From: Alphaproteobacteria bacterium
GTDB lineage: Bacteria > Pseudomonadota > Alphaproteobacteria > MPNO01 > UBA830
Assembly: GCA_022822405.1 (NCBI GenBank)
Contig: JAJEBT010000034.1
Location: 1-40,092 of the forward strand
Reading direction: 5' to 3'
DNA length: 40,092 nt
Below the pieces are notes generated by a model. The model did no database searches. It was not told the DNA's origin and saw only the letters and a list, made by a program, of their open reading frames with translations. The translations under genes were made by a program, and so were the position numbers. Positions 32,586 to 40,092 of the stretch are shown in pieces. The first letter of the stretch is position 1, and every line of letters starts with the position of its first letter.

Positions 32586-33158
32586 GTGACTGACAGCATG
32601 TCTGGCCGAGCCCGAGCGCTCGGGATCGTGGCAGTCCTGGGAGGCTCTCTCGTACTGGCTGCCTGCGAGAACGCGATAATCCCTGGTTCACCCGAAGATC
32701 CGCATCCGCCAGGAACGGGCCTGCCCGGAACCGAGGGCCCGAAGGGCAGCGTTTTCGGCGAGGGCGGGTTGGATCTGACGCGCCTGACGGGAATCGGCTC
32801 CGACGAGGAAGACCGGGGTGGCGTCCTGGGCGTGAACAGCTTCCTCTGGCGAGCCAGCCTCGACACGATATCGTTCATGCCGCTGGCTTCGGCGGATCCC
32901 TTCGGAGGCGTGATCATCACCGACTGGCATTCGCTGCCCGAAACGCCGAACGACAGGTTCAAGGTCACCGTATACATACTCGACCGCCAGCTGCGCGCCG
33001 ACGGACTGCGCGTTTCGATGTTCCGCCAGAGCCGCGCCGGCAACGGCGCGGACTGGCAACCCCAGCCGGTCGCCACGAAAACGGTGACCCAGATGGAAGA
33101 CCAGATCCTTACCAGGGCGCGGCAGCTGCGGTCCGCCGCCACGGCCGGATCGGGCTAG
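32586..33158 (+). CDS. DUF3576 family lipoprotein
   Basis: A 190-residue exported protein. The GTG at 32586 is preceded by GGGAGGC at a good distance; the longer open frame upstream has no such site. A lipoprotein signal ([17 protein letters not shown]) ends in a lipobox with the acylated Cys, followed by a Pro/Gly-rich linker and the DUF3576 core ([60 protein letters not shown]). The family is found in alphaproteobacteria commonly next to leuS and lptE, as here; its function is unknown, perhaps in envelope biogenesis. Confidence 0.9.
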   Translation: MTDSMSGRARALGIVAVLGGSLVLAACENAIIPGSPEDPHPPGTGLPGTEGPKGSVFGEGGLDLTRLTGIGSDEEDRGGVLGVNSFLWRASLDTISFMPLASADPFGGVIITDWHSLPETPNDRFKVTVYILDRQLRADGLRVSMFRQSRAGNGADWQPQPVATKTVTQMEDQILTRARQLRSAATAGSG

Positions 33159-33265
33159 CAGCAGCGCCCGGCCCTTGCACATATCCCGGCTTTCCCCGGC
33201 GAAGCACGGAAAGATACCGGCGCGGGCGGTCGCAAGGCGCCCGCGTTCGGCAAGAACCTGCGGTC

Positions 33266-35842
33266 ATGGCAACCGATAACACCTCCTCAAGATATCCCTT
33301 CAAGGACACCGAAGCGCGCTGGCAGGCGGCATGGGACGAGCGCCACGTCTTCGCCGCCGAAGAGGATGCACAAAGGCCCAAATACTACGTTCTCGAGATG
33401 TTCCCGTATCCCTCGGGCCGCATCCATATGGGACATGTCCGCAACTACACGATGGGCGACGTGGTTGCCCGCTACAAGCGCGCCCGCGGCTTCAATGTTC
33501 TGCATCCCATGGGTTGGGACGCTTTCGGCCTGCCCGCGGAAAACGCGGCCATGGAACAGAAGGTCCATCCGGCCGAATGGACCTACAACAACATCGACAC
33601 CATGCGCGAGCAGCTCCAGATGATGGGGCTCTCGATCGACTGGAACCGCGAGATCGCGACCTGCCACCCGGACTACTACCGCCACCAGCAGCAGATGTTC
33701 CTGGATTTCCTGGAGGCCGGGCTGGCCTATCGTCATGAAGCCTGGGTGAACTGGGACCCGGAGGAACAGACCGTGCTCGCCAACGAGCTGGTCATCGACG
33801 GCCGCGGCTGGCGGTCGGGAGTGCCGGTCGAGAAACGCAATCTTGCCCAGTGGTTCTTCCGGATCTCGGAATATGCGCAGGATCTGCTTGATGCGATAGG
33901 CGATCTCGACCGCTGGCCCGAAAAGGTGCGGCTGATGCAGGCGAACTGGATCGGGCGCTCGGAAGGTCTGCGCATCGCCTTCGAGATCGAGAATCCGCCG
34001 GACGGCGCCGATACTCTCGAAGTCTACACGACCCGGCACGATACCCTGTTCGGTGCGAGCTTCTGCGCCGTTTCCCCGGAACACCCGCTGGCCGCCACAC
34101 TCGCGGAAGAGGATGCCGCCCTTGCGGATTTCATCGCCGAATGCAGTGCGCTCGGCACTTCGGAAGCCGTCATCGAACAGGCCGAGAAGCGCGGCCACGA
34201 CACCGGGCTGCGCGTCAGGCACCCCTTCGTCGCGGGGGCGACGCTGCCGGTCTATGTCGCCAACTTCGTGCTCATGGACTACGGAACCGGCGCGATCTTC
34301 GGCTGCCCGGCGCATGACCAGCGCGATCTCGAGTTTGCCCGCAGATACGGACTCGATGTCCTTCCCGTCGTCATTCCGCCGGACGAGGCTCAGAATTTCG
34401 AGATCGGCGACCGCGCCTATACCGGGCCGGGACTGTTGGCCAATTCCGACTTCCTCGACGGGATGGATGTCGACACGGCCAAGACCGAGATCGCGTCGCG
34501 CGTCGAGGCCGCGGACGCGGGCCGTCGCGAGGTCAATTTCCGGCTGCGCGACTGGGGTGTTTCGCGGCAGCGTTACTGGGGATGCCCGATACCCGTCATC
34601 CATTGCCCGAATTGCGGCGTGGTGCCGGTGCCGAGAGCCGACCTGCCGGTCATCCTTCCCAATGACGTGACGTTCGACCGACCTGGCAACCCCCTCGACC
34701 ACCATCCGGACTGGGCCGATGTCGTCTGCCCGCAATGCGGCACCGACGCGCGGCGCGAAACCGACACTTTCGATACCTTCGTCGATTCGTCCTGGTATTT
34801 CGCGCGCTTCTGCTCGCCGCAAAGCGACCAGCCGGTCGACGGGGCCGCGGTCGATTACTGGCTGCCGGTGGACCAGTATATCGGCGGCATCGAGCATGCC
34901 ATCCTGCATCTCCTCTATTCCCGCTTCTTCACCCGCGCGATGAAGCGGACCGGCCATACGCGGATCGACGAGCCCTTTGCGGGGCTGTTCACCCAGGGCA
35001 TGGTCCTCCACGAGACCTACCAGACCGAGAACGGCGAGCCGGTGGAGCCGATCGACGTGGTCCGCGATGAAGCCGATGCGCTGCGTCATGCCCGGACCGG
35101 CCAGCCGCTCCTTGCCGGCCGTTCCGAAAAGATGTCCAAGTCGCGAAAGAACGTGATCGACCCGGTCCACATCATCGAAACCTACGGTGCCGACACGGCG
35201 CGGTGGTTCATGCTGTCGGACAGCCCGCCGGACAGGGATCTGGACTGGACCGAGGCCGGAATCGCCGGCGCATCGAGGTTCGTCAACCGACTCTGGCGGC
35301 TGGTCGGCGCCCACGCCCCGCACCTGCCGCCGCCCGGCGCGCAGTCGGCAGGCAGCGATGCAGGGCACGAGCTGAGACGCGCCGCGCACGCCGCCATAGC
35401 CAGCGTGACCGAGGATCTCGAGACGTTTCATTTCAACCGCGCGGTCGCCCGTGTCCACGAGCTCGCCAACACGGTATCGCTTGCGGGCGAGGCCGTACCG
35501 GGTCCGGTGCTGCGCGAGGCTCTCGAGATCGCGACGCTTCTCGTGGGACCGATGATGCCCCATCTCGCCGAGGAACTGTGGCAGATGCTCGGACACGAGA
35601 CCCTGGTCGCCGAGTCGCCGTGGCCGAAGGCCGACGCCGACCTCCTGATCGACGATTCCATAAAGGTTGCGGTGCAGGTCCGTGGCCGTCTTCGCGGCAC
35701 GATCGAACTGCCGCGTGACGCAGACCAGGAGGAGGCCGAGGAACTGGCGCTGGCGCTTCCGACCGTCGTGGCGGCGCTCGCCGGCGCCCCGGTGACCAAG
35801 GTGATCTATGTGCCCAACCGCATCATCAACGTCATCCATTGA
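33266..35842 (+). CDS. leuS: Leucyl-tRNA synthetase
   Basis: An 858-residue class Ia synthetase, the normal bacterial length. The HIGH motif is HMGH at 54-57 ([19 protein letters not shown]); the CP1 editing domain spans about 220-420 ([33 protein letters not shown]); KMSKS is at 622-626 ([11 protein letters not shown]). A zinc-type pair of CxxC (HCPNCG, VCPQCG) is kept. It charges tRNA-Leu. Confidence 0.97.
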   Translation: MATDNTSSRYPFKDTEARWQAAWDERHVFAAEEDAQRPKYYVLEMFPYPSGRIHMGHVRNYTMGDVVARYKRARGFNVLHPMGWDAFGLPAENAAMEQKVHPAEWTYNNIDTMREQLQMMGLSIDWNREIATCHPDYYRHQQQMFLDFLEAGLAYRHEAWVNWDPEEQTVLANELVIDGRGWRSGVPVEKRNLAQWFFRISEYAQDLLDAIGDLDRWPEKVRLMQANWIGRSEGLRIAFEIENPPDGADTLEVYTTRHDTLFGASFCAVSPEHPLAATLAEEDAALADFIAECSALGTSEAVIEQAEKRGHDTGLRVRHPFVAGATLPVYVANFVLMDYGTGAIFGCPAHDQRDLEFARRYGLDVLPVVIPPDEAQNFEIGDRAYTGPGLLANSDFLDGMDVDTAKTEIASRVEAADAGRREVNFRLRDWGVSRQRYWGCPIPVIHCPNCGVVPVPRADLPVILPNDVTFDRPGNPLDHHPDWADVVCPQCGTDARRETDTFDTFVDSSWYFARFCSPQSDQPVDGAAVDYWLPVDQYIGGIEHAILHLLYSRFFTRAMKRTGHTRIDEPFAGLFTQGMVLHETYQTENGEPVEPIDVVRDEADALRHARTGQPLLAGRSEKMSKSRKNVIDPVHIIETYGADTARWFMLSDSPPDRDLDWTEAGIAGASRFVNRLWRLVGAHAPHLPPPGAQSAGSDAGHELRRAAHAAIASVTEDLETFHFNRAVARVHELANTVSLAGEAVPGPVLREALEIATLLVGPMMPHLAEELWQMLGHETLVAESPWPKADADLLIDDSIKVAVQVRGRLRGTIELPRDADQEEAEELALALPTVVAALAGAPVTKVIYVPNRIINVIH

Positions 35843-36392
35843 CCGGGCCAATCCGACCCGGCCGACCCTGCGCCGCGCCGTCTGCGCGGCGGCGATCCTT
35901 GCCGCCACGACGCAGGCCTGCGGCTTTCAGCCCATGTACGGCGCCAAGGACCCCGCGGTTCCGAGACTGCTCGAAAGAGTCGAGATCGCATCGATCGCGG
36001 ATCGCACGGGTCAGCTGCTGAGGCACGAACTGACGCGGCGGTTCAAGCCGCGGGGCAGCCCGGGCCCGGATCTCTACACGCTCACGGTGTCGCTCAGCGA
36101 AGAGACGGAGGGGATCGGGCTTCGCATCGACGAAACCGCGACCCGGATCAACCTGTCCTTGACGGCAAGATTTGCCGTGCGCGACAAGGCCACGGGCCTG
36201 ACGCGGTTCCAGGGAACCGAAATGTCGGTCAACGGCTACAACGTTCTCAGGTCGGATTTTGCCACGGTCCACGCCCGCGCCGACGCCCGCCAGCGCGCCA
36301 TCACCCGGATCGCCGAGGGCATCACGAGGCGGGTGTCGATCTGGATTCTGCAGAGCAGCCAGCCGGAAAACGGATCCGGGGACAAGGGGTGA
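35808..36392 (+). CDS. lptE: LPS-assembly lipoprotein LptE
   Basis: About 194 residues. The lipobox region [15 protein letters not shown] with its CGFxP(M/L)Y motif is typical of LptE, which plugs LptD in the outer membrane. No start codon occurs between the GTG at 35808 and the hydrophobic region, so translation probably begins within the end of leuS (35-bp overlap). The C-terminal helix [20 protein letters not shown] is family-like. Confidence 0.88.
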   Translation: MCPTASSTSSIDRANPTRPTLRRAVCAAAILAATTQACGFQPMYGAKDPAVPRLLERVEIASIADRTGQLLRHELTRRFKPRGSPGPDLYTLTVSLSEETEGIGLRIDETATRINLSLTARFAVRDKATGLTRFQGTEMSVNGYNVLRSDFATVHARADARQRAITRIAEGITRRVSIWILQSSQPENGSGDKG

Positions 36393-36435
36393 CGATGCGC
36401 GACGCGCCGGCCACGGCCGCGCTCCCGGCCCGGCC

Positions 36436-37446
36436 ATGAAGGTAAGCGCGAGGGACGCGGACGGCTTCTCGCGGTCGCCGCCGCCCGAGATCCGCGCGAT
36501 CCTCTTCTACGGTCCGGACAGCGGGCTGGTCAGCGAACGCGCGGAAACCGCCGCGCGCGCCGTTGCCGCCGACATCACCGATCCGTTCTCGGTCATCACC
36601 CTCGACGCCGCCGCGCTGGAGGCCGATCCGGTGCGCCTCGGCGACGAGGCCGCCGCGCTTGCGCTCGGAGCGCAACGGCGACTCGTCTGGCTCCGCGGAG
36701 CGAAAGACGCTGCGGCTGCCGCGGTCCGGACTGCCCTCGCCATTCCCTGGGAAGCCCTCGTCATCGTCGAGGCCGGCGACCTGTCGCCCCGCTCGCGACT
36801 GCGCACCCTCTTTGAAGGCGCCGACGATGCTGCGGCCGTGGGCTGTTATCTCGACGACACCAGGGGGCTTGCCGCCCTCGCCCGCCAGACGTTCTCGGAC
36901 GCCGACATCGAGACGGAGCCCGGTGTCGTCGAGTGGATAAGCGGCAATCTGGGATCCGACCGCAAGGTCACCAGGATGGAACTGGAAAAGCTCACGCTCT
37001 ACGCCGGAGACGCGAAACGCATCACGCTTGAAGACGCGCAGGCGGTCATCGGGGATTCTGCCTTGGTCACCGTGGACGATGTTGTCTACGCGGCGTTCGG
37101 CGGCGACATCGAGGCGCTTGTCCAGGGGCTCGCGCGGGCGCGTTTCGAGGGTGTCGGGCCGATTCCCGTGATCCGGGGAGCCTTCGCGCACCTGACCCGC
37201 CTCGAGGAGGCTGCGGCCGCGGTCGCAAACGGCCGGCCGGCCGATCAGGCCGCACGGGATCTGCGGGTGTTCTTCAAGCGGCAAGCGGCATTCAGCGCGC
37301 AGATCCGGAGATGGCCGGGCGCCAAGCTCGCGCGCGGCCGCGCCGAACTGGTCCAGACCGAACTCGACTGCAAGTCGACGAGCCTGCCGACCGACGAGGT
37401 GTGCGAACGCGGCCTCATGCGTCTCGCCGCGATCGCCCGCGCCTGA
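36436..37446 (+). CDS. holA: DNA polymerase III delta subunit
   Basis: A 336-residue clamp-loader subunit: AILFYGPDSGLVSERAETAA at the N-terminus, ALVIVEAGDLSPRSRLRTLF, GNLGSDRKVTRMELEKLTLY (the conserved arginine-finger-like/lid segment) and the collar domain from about 230. ATG 36436 fits the usual alphaproteobacterial start. It opens the beta clamp during loading. Confidence 0.93.
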   Translation: MKVSARDADGFSRSPPPEIRAILFYGPDSGLVSERAETAARAVAADITDPFSVITLDAAALEADPVRLGDEAAALALGAQRRLVWLRGAKDAAAAAVRTALAIPWEALVIVEAGDLSPRSRLRTLFEGADDAAAVGCYLDDTRGLAALARQTFSDADIETEPGVVEWISGNLGSDRKVTRMELEKLTLYAGDAKRITLEDAQAVIGDSALVTVDDVVYAAFGGDIEALVQGLARARFEGVGPIPVIRGAFAHLTRLEEAAAAVANGRPADQAARDLRVFFKRQAAFSAQIRRWPGAKLARGRAELVQTELDCKSTSLPTDEVCERGLMRLAAIARA

Positions 37447-37518
37447 AGGGTTTCCGCCTCCGGCCAATCACGTCGGCTTGCCGGAAGGGTCCGCCTGAAG
37501 ACGGCCGGACCGGCGCCG

Positions 37519-38295
37519 TCAGCCATCAGTCGCGCTGCGGCGGCGCGGCCGCATCACATGCGCATGGCCGGGATCGTAGAGCGCGGAATCCCGGAACTCC
37601 TCAGGCTCGAGCACGCGGCCCACGAGTATCAGGGCCGTGCGCGTTATGCCGGCATCGCGGACCTTGGGGGCGATGTCGGCGAGAGTCCCCCGGATGATCT
37701 TCTGGTCGGGCCAGCTCGCCCGGTAGACCACCACCGCGGGACAGTCGGCGCCGTAGCGGGGCGCGAGCGTATCGCACACATGCCTGAGGTTGCGCACCGA
37801 CAGGTGAATCGCGAGCGTCGCACCGCTGGCGCCGAGCGTTGCGAGATCCTCGCCTTCGGGCATGTCCGACGCCTTCATGGACGTCCGCGTGAGGATCACC
37901 GTCTGCGCCACTTCCGGAAGGGTGAGCTCGCGCCTGAGGGCCGCGGCTGCGGCGGCGTAGGCCGGAACGCCCGGCACGATCTCGTAATCGATGCCGAGCC
38001 CGTCGAGACGCCGCATTTGCTCGCCCGTCGCCCCGTAGAGAGACGGGTCGCCGGAGTGCACCCGTGCGACATCCTCGCCCCTGGCGTGCGCCCGGGCAAT
38101 TTCCCCGATGATCTCGTCAAGGGTCATCGATGCCGTGTCCACCACCCGCGCGCCTTTCGGAGCATGCGCGATCACCGCTTCGGGCACCAGCGACCCGGCG
38201 TAGAGGCAGACGGGGCAGCGCGCAATCACGTCACGTCCGCGCACCGTGACGAGGTCGGGATCGCCAGGCCCGGCTCCCACGAACCAGACTGTCAT
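37519..38295 (-). CDS. cobM: Precorrin-4 C11-methyltransferase
   Basis: A 258-residue SAM-dependent tetrapyrrole methylase: [15 protein letters not shown] at the N-terminus, [29 protein letters not shown], and the C-terminal [28 protein letters not shown]. It methylates C11 in the cobalamin pathway. Its ATG overlaps the stop of the preceding gene (ATGA). A longer upstream frame exists but lies in cobJ. Confidence 0.93.
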   Translation of the reverse strand: MTVWFVGAGPGDPDLVTVRGRDVIARCPVCLYAGSLVPEAVIAHAPKGARVVDTASMTLDEIIGEIARAHARGEDVARVHSGDPSLYGATGEQMRRLDGLGIDYEIVPGVPAYAAAAAALRRELTLPEVAQTVILTRTSMKASDMPEGEDLATLGASGATLAIHLSVRNLRHVCDTLAPRYGADCPAVVVYRASWPDQKIIRGTLADIAPKVRDAGITRTALILVGRVLEPEEFRDSALYDPGHAHVMRPRRRSATDG

Positions 38296-40092
38296 TGCCC
38301 CGCCCCCTTCGCCTCGGCCCCCGGCAGGTAGCCCCGCGGCGTGTAGATCCATCGGCCGCCATCGTTGCGGCCAACTGCCCGCGTATGCGACGAGCCGACC
38401 AGCAGGGTCGTCAGCATGTCGGCATCGGTCGGATCGAGATCGCCGAGCGTCGTCGTGCGAACGCTCTCGCCGTCGCGCCCGAGATTGCGGGCGATGACGA
38501 CTGGCGTGGAGGCCGCGCGGGCGGCAAGCAGAATCTCGCGAGCGCGGGCGAGGTGCCCGGTACGGGACCGCGAGGCCGGGTTGTACAGCGCCACCACGAA
38601 ATCGCCGTCCGCCGCCGCCCGCAATCGCCGTTCGATGACGGACCACGGCGTCAGCAGGTCAGACAGCGATATCGCGCAGAAATCATGTCCGAGCGGCGCC
38701 CCGGCGCGCGCCGCTGCCGCCTGGAGAGCCGAGACCCCGGGACAGATCTCGAGCGCCGCCCGCCGCCAGTCGGCGCGGTCCTCCGCATCCATCAGCTCGA
38801 GGACCAGGGATGCCATCGCATAGATTCCGGGATCTCCGGACGAAACCAGCGCCACGGTCCTGCCGGCGGCAGCCAGATCGAGGGCGGCGCGCGCCCGCGC
38901 CGCCTCCTCTCCGAGCGCGAAGCCATGACGCGCCTTTCCCGAAGCGCGGGGGCCGAGCAGGTCGAGATAGAGGGTATAGCCGACCAAGTCCGAAGCCGCC
39001 GCCAGCGCCGCCTCGCTCTCGGCAGTCATCCAACCGCCGCTGCCGGGGCCCAACCCCACCACCAGCAGGCGTCCGCGAGGACGCCCCGCGAGAGCCGGGT
39101 CAAGGGGCTGCGGCGCCCGGGCGACGGCGCAGGTCGCGCGGCGCGATTTCCGCTTGGCGACAACAAGCATCCCCGCAGGACCGGACGCTGCCAGCGCCGC
39201 GCCTTCGGCGACGCCGTGACAGCCAACCTCGCGAAATACGGTCTCGGACGGCGTGGCGAGCCGCGGGGTCTCGGCCTCAAGGGCCGCCGCGTCGAAGAAC
39301 CGGGCCTCCGTTCCCAGCATTCCTGCGGCGGTATGCACCGCGGGTTCGTCCATCTTGAGGTCCAGCGAGAACAGTCCCGCAACGGCGCGGCGCGCCAGCC
39401 CCGCTTCCTCAAGCGTGCACCGGACCAGTTCCGTCAGCTCGGCCGGATCCGCGCCGCGCTCGCAGCCAACGCCGACGGCGAGCGCGCGGGGATGATAGAC
39501 GAGATGGTCGGCACCGCCCGGCTCCGCCTGCACAGTCGTCGTGATCCGAAGCGCGCCGGCTTCGGAGCGCCGGATCCCGGCCCGTTCGACGAAGGGCGGA
39601 ACGTCGTCGCCATTCGAGCGCACGGCGGCGCCCGCCAGCAACGCAGCGGCAAAGTTCCTGGCATCCCCTGGATTCGCCAGCACCCAGCCTTCGGGCGGCT
39701 CGTCGAGGGCAATTCCCAGCACGACGTCGCTGGCGGTCGTGACCGCCGGCGCAACGCCAAGTTCCGCGGCGATGCGCCGCGCCAGATCGTTGGCTCCGCG
39801 ATGGCCGCCGATCAGAGGAACCACGGCCGAACCGTCCTCGGCCACCGCCACGACCGGCGGCTCGACGCGCTTGTCGGCGAGGAGCGCGGCGAGGGCGCGG
39901 ATCAGAATCGCCGTCGCGCAGACGCCGATCACCGGCCGGCCGGCCGAGAACAGCGCGCGGATCTGCTCTCCGGCATCGTCGAACGCGATGTCGGCGCCGT
40001 CGACCCGCCGCGCCAGGCCGAACACGCGGGCGTTCTCCAGGAGGTCCGCAATGCGGCGCCCGACCGCAAGCCCGCCCGGCCCGAGCACCACA
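38292..40092 (-). CDS. CbiG-CobJ fusion (cobalt-precorrin-5A hydrolase / precorrin-3B C17-methyltransferase), 5' end off window
   Basis: The visible 600 residues cover a nearly complete CbiG part: CbiG_N ([39 protein letters not shown]), the middle domain, and a CobE-like C-terminal part ([40 protein letters not shown]). From about residue 340 a full CobJ follows ([70 protein letters not shown]). This two-enzyme fusion is a known arrangement. Only a few N-terminal residues appear to be missing beyond the right edge. Confidence 0.92.
   Translation of the reverse strand, partial: VVLGPGGLAVGRRIADLLENARVFGLARRVDGADIAFDDAGEQIRALFSAGRPVIGVCATAILIRALAALLADKRVEPPVVAVAEDGSAVVPLIGGHRGANDLARRIAAELGVAPAVTTASDVVLGIALDEPPEGWVLANPGDARNFAAALLAGAAVRSNGDDVPPFVERAGIRRSEAGALRITTTVQAEPGGADHLVYHPRALAVGVGCERGADPAELTELVRCTLEEAGLARRAVAGLFSLDLKMDEPAVHTAAGMLGTEARFFDAAALEAETPRLATPSETVFREVGCHGVAEGAALAASGPAGMLVVAKRKSRRATCAVARAPQPLDPALAGRPRGRLLVVGLGPGSGGWMTAESEAALAAASDLVGYTLYLDLLGPRASGKARHGFALGEEAARARAALDLAAAGRTVALVSSGDPGIYAMASLVLELMDAEDRADWRRAALEICPGVSALQAAAARAGAPLGHDFCAISLSDLLTPWSVIERRLRAAADGDFVVALYNPASRSRTGHLARAREILLAARAASTPVVIARNLGRDGESVRTTTLGDLDPTDADMLTTLLVGSSHTRAVGRNDGGRWIYTPRGYLPGAEAKGAGQ

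Noticed and set aside
33287..35908. 873-codon - strand frame over leuS
   Set aside because: Exact antisense of a complete leucyl-tRNA synthetase; no recognisable motif.

Overview
This window is GC-rich chromosomal DNA of an alphaproteobacterium, most likely from Rhodospirillales or a relative. The best evidence is the housekeeping order DUF3576 lipoprotein - leuS - lptE - holA, a ccmFGHI cytochrome c maturation operon, an aerobic-type cobalamin methyltransferase pair with a fused CbiG-CobJ, and 16-stranded-type porins with an MKKQLLTTTALVAAG leader. The placement rests on family knowledge and was not tested by any search.

Layout. (1) 1-2.7 kb is mobile-element debris: a nearly complete transposase that fuses a DruA/DUF4338-like domain to an ISAs1-type DDE domain, then an IS110 N-terminal fragment. 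(2) 2.7-3.8 kb is porin 1. (3) 4.1-12.9 kb, all on the + strand, is a molybdenum-enzyme block: a bis-MGD-type oxidoreductase overlapping a RidA protein, then a xanthine-dehydrogenase-family three-subunit enzyme with a Tat-type leader, a previously unlisted 48-residue membrane protein, a cytochrome b561-like anchor, a helical protein of unknown function and a TIGR02466-type putative 2OG-Fe(II) oxygenase. (4) 13.0-16.1 kb is a convergent pair of porins (2 and 3) wedged between remnants: an integrase pseudogene on the left, an ISAs1 fragment in the middle and a probable group II intron 3' end on the right. (5) 16.5-24 kb is an integrative island: hipBA toxin-antitoxin, an IS110 C-terminal remnant, two tandem tyrosine recombinases, a fragment of a third, and an abiEi-abiEii toxin-antitoxin pair behind two long perfect palindromes that each cover a consensus promoter. 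(6) 24.7-27.2 kb is a UbiD-type decarboxylase and an enoyl-CoA hydratase-family gene. (7) 27.3-31.6 kb is ccmF-ccmG-ccmH-ccmI on the - strand. (8) 31.6-32.6 kb holds a truncated Fic-family fragment. (9) 32.6-37.4 kb is the DUF3576-leuS-lptE-holA run. (10) 37.5 kb to the right edge is cobM and cbiG-cobJ on the - strand.

How the genes work together. The XDH-family subunits, the short membrane protein and the b-type cytochrome form a plausible membrane-attached, exported oxidase/dehydrogenase passing electrons to quinone; the substrate cannot be read from sequence. The three porins share a block running from the ribosome-binding site to the terminator, but have unrelated DNA upstream, and porin 2 looks like a recombinant of porins 1 and 3. 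The integrase pseudogene beside porin 2 and the intact integrase 8 kb away form a direct repeat, so the porin 2-porin 3-hipBA segment may have been duplicated or rearranged with the island. The Ccm and cobalamin sets support respiration and cofactor supply. No tRNA, rRNA or CRISPR array was recognised.
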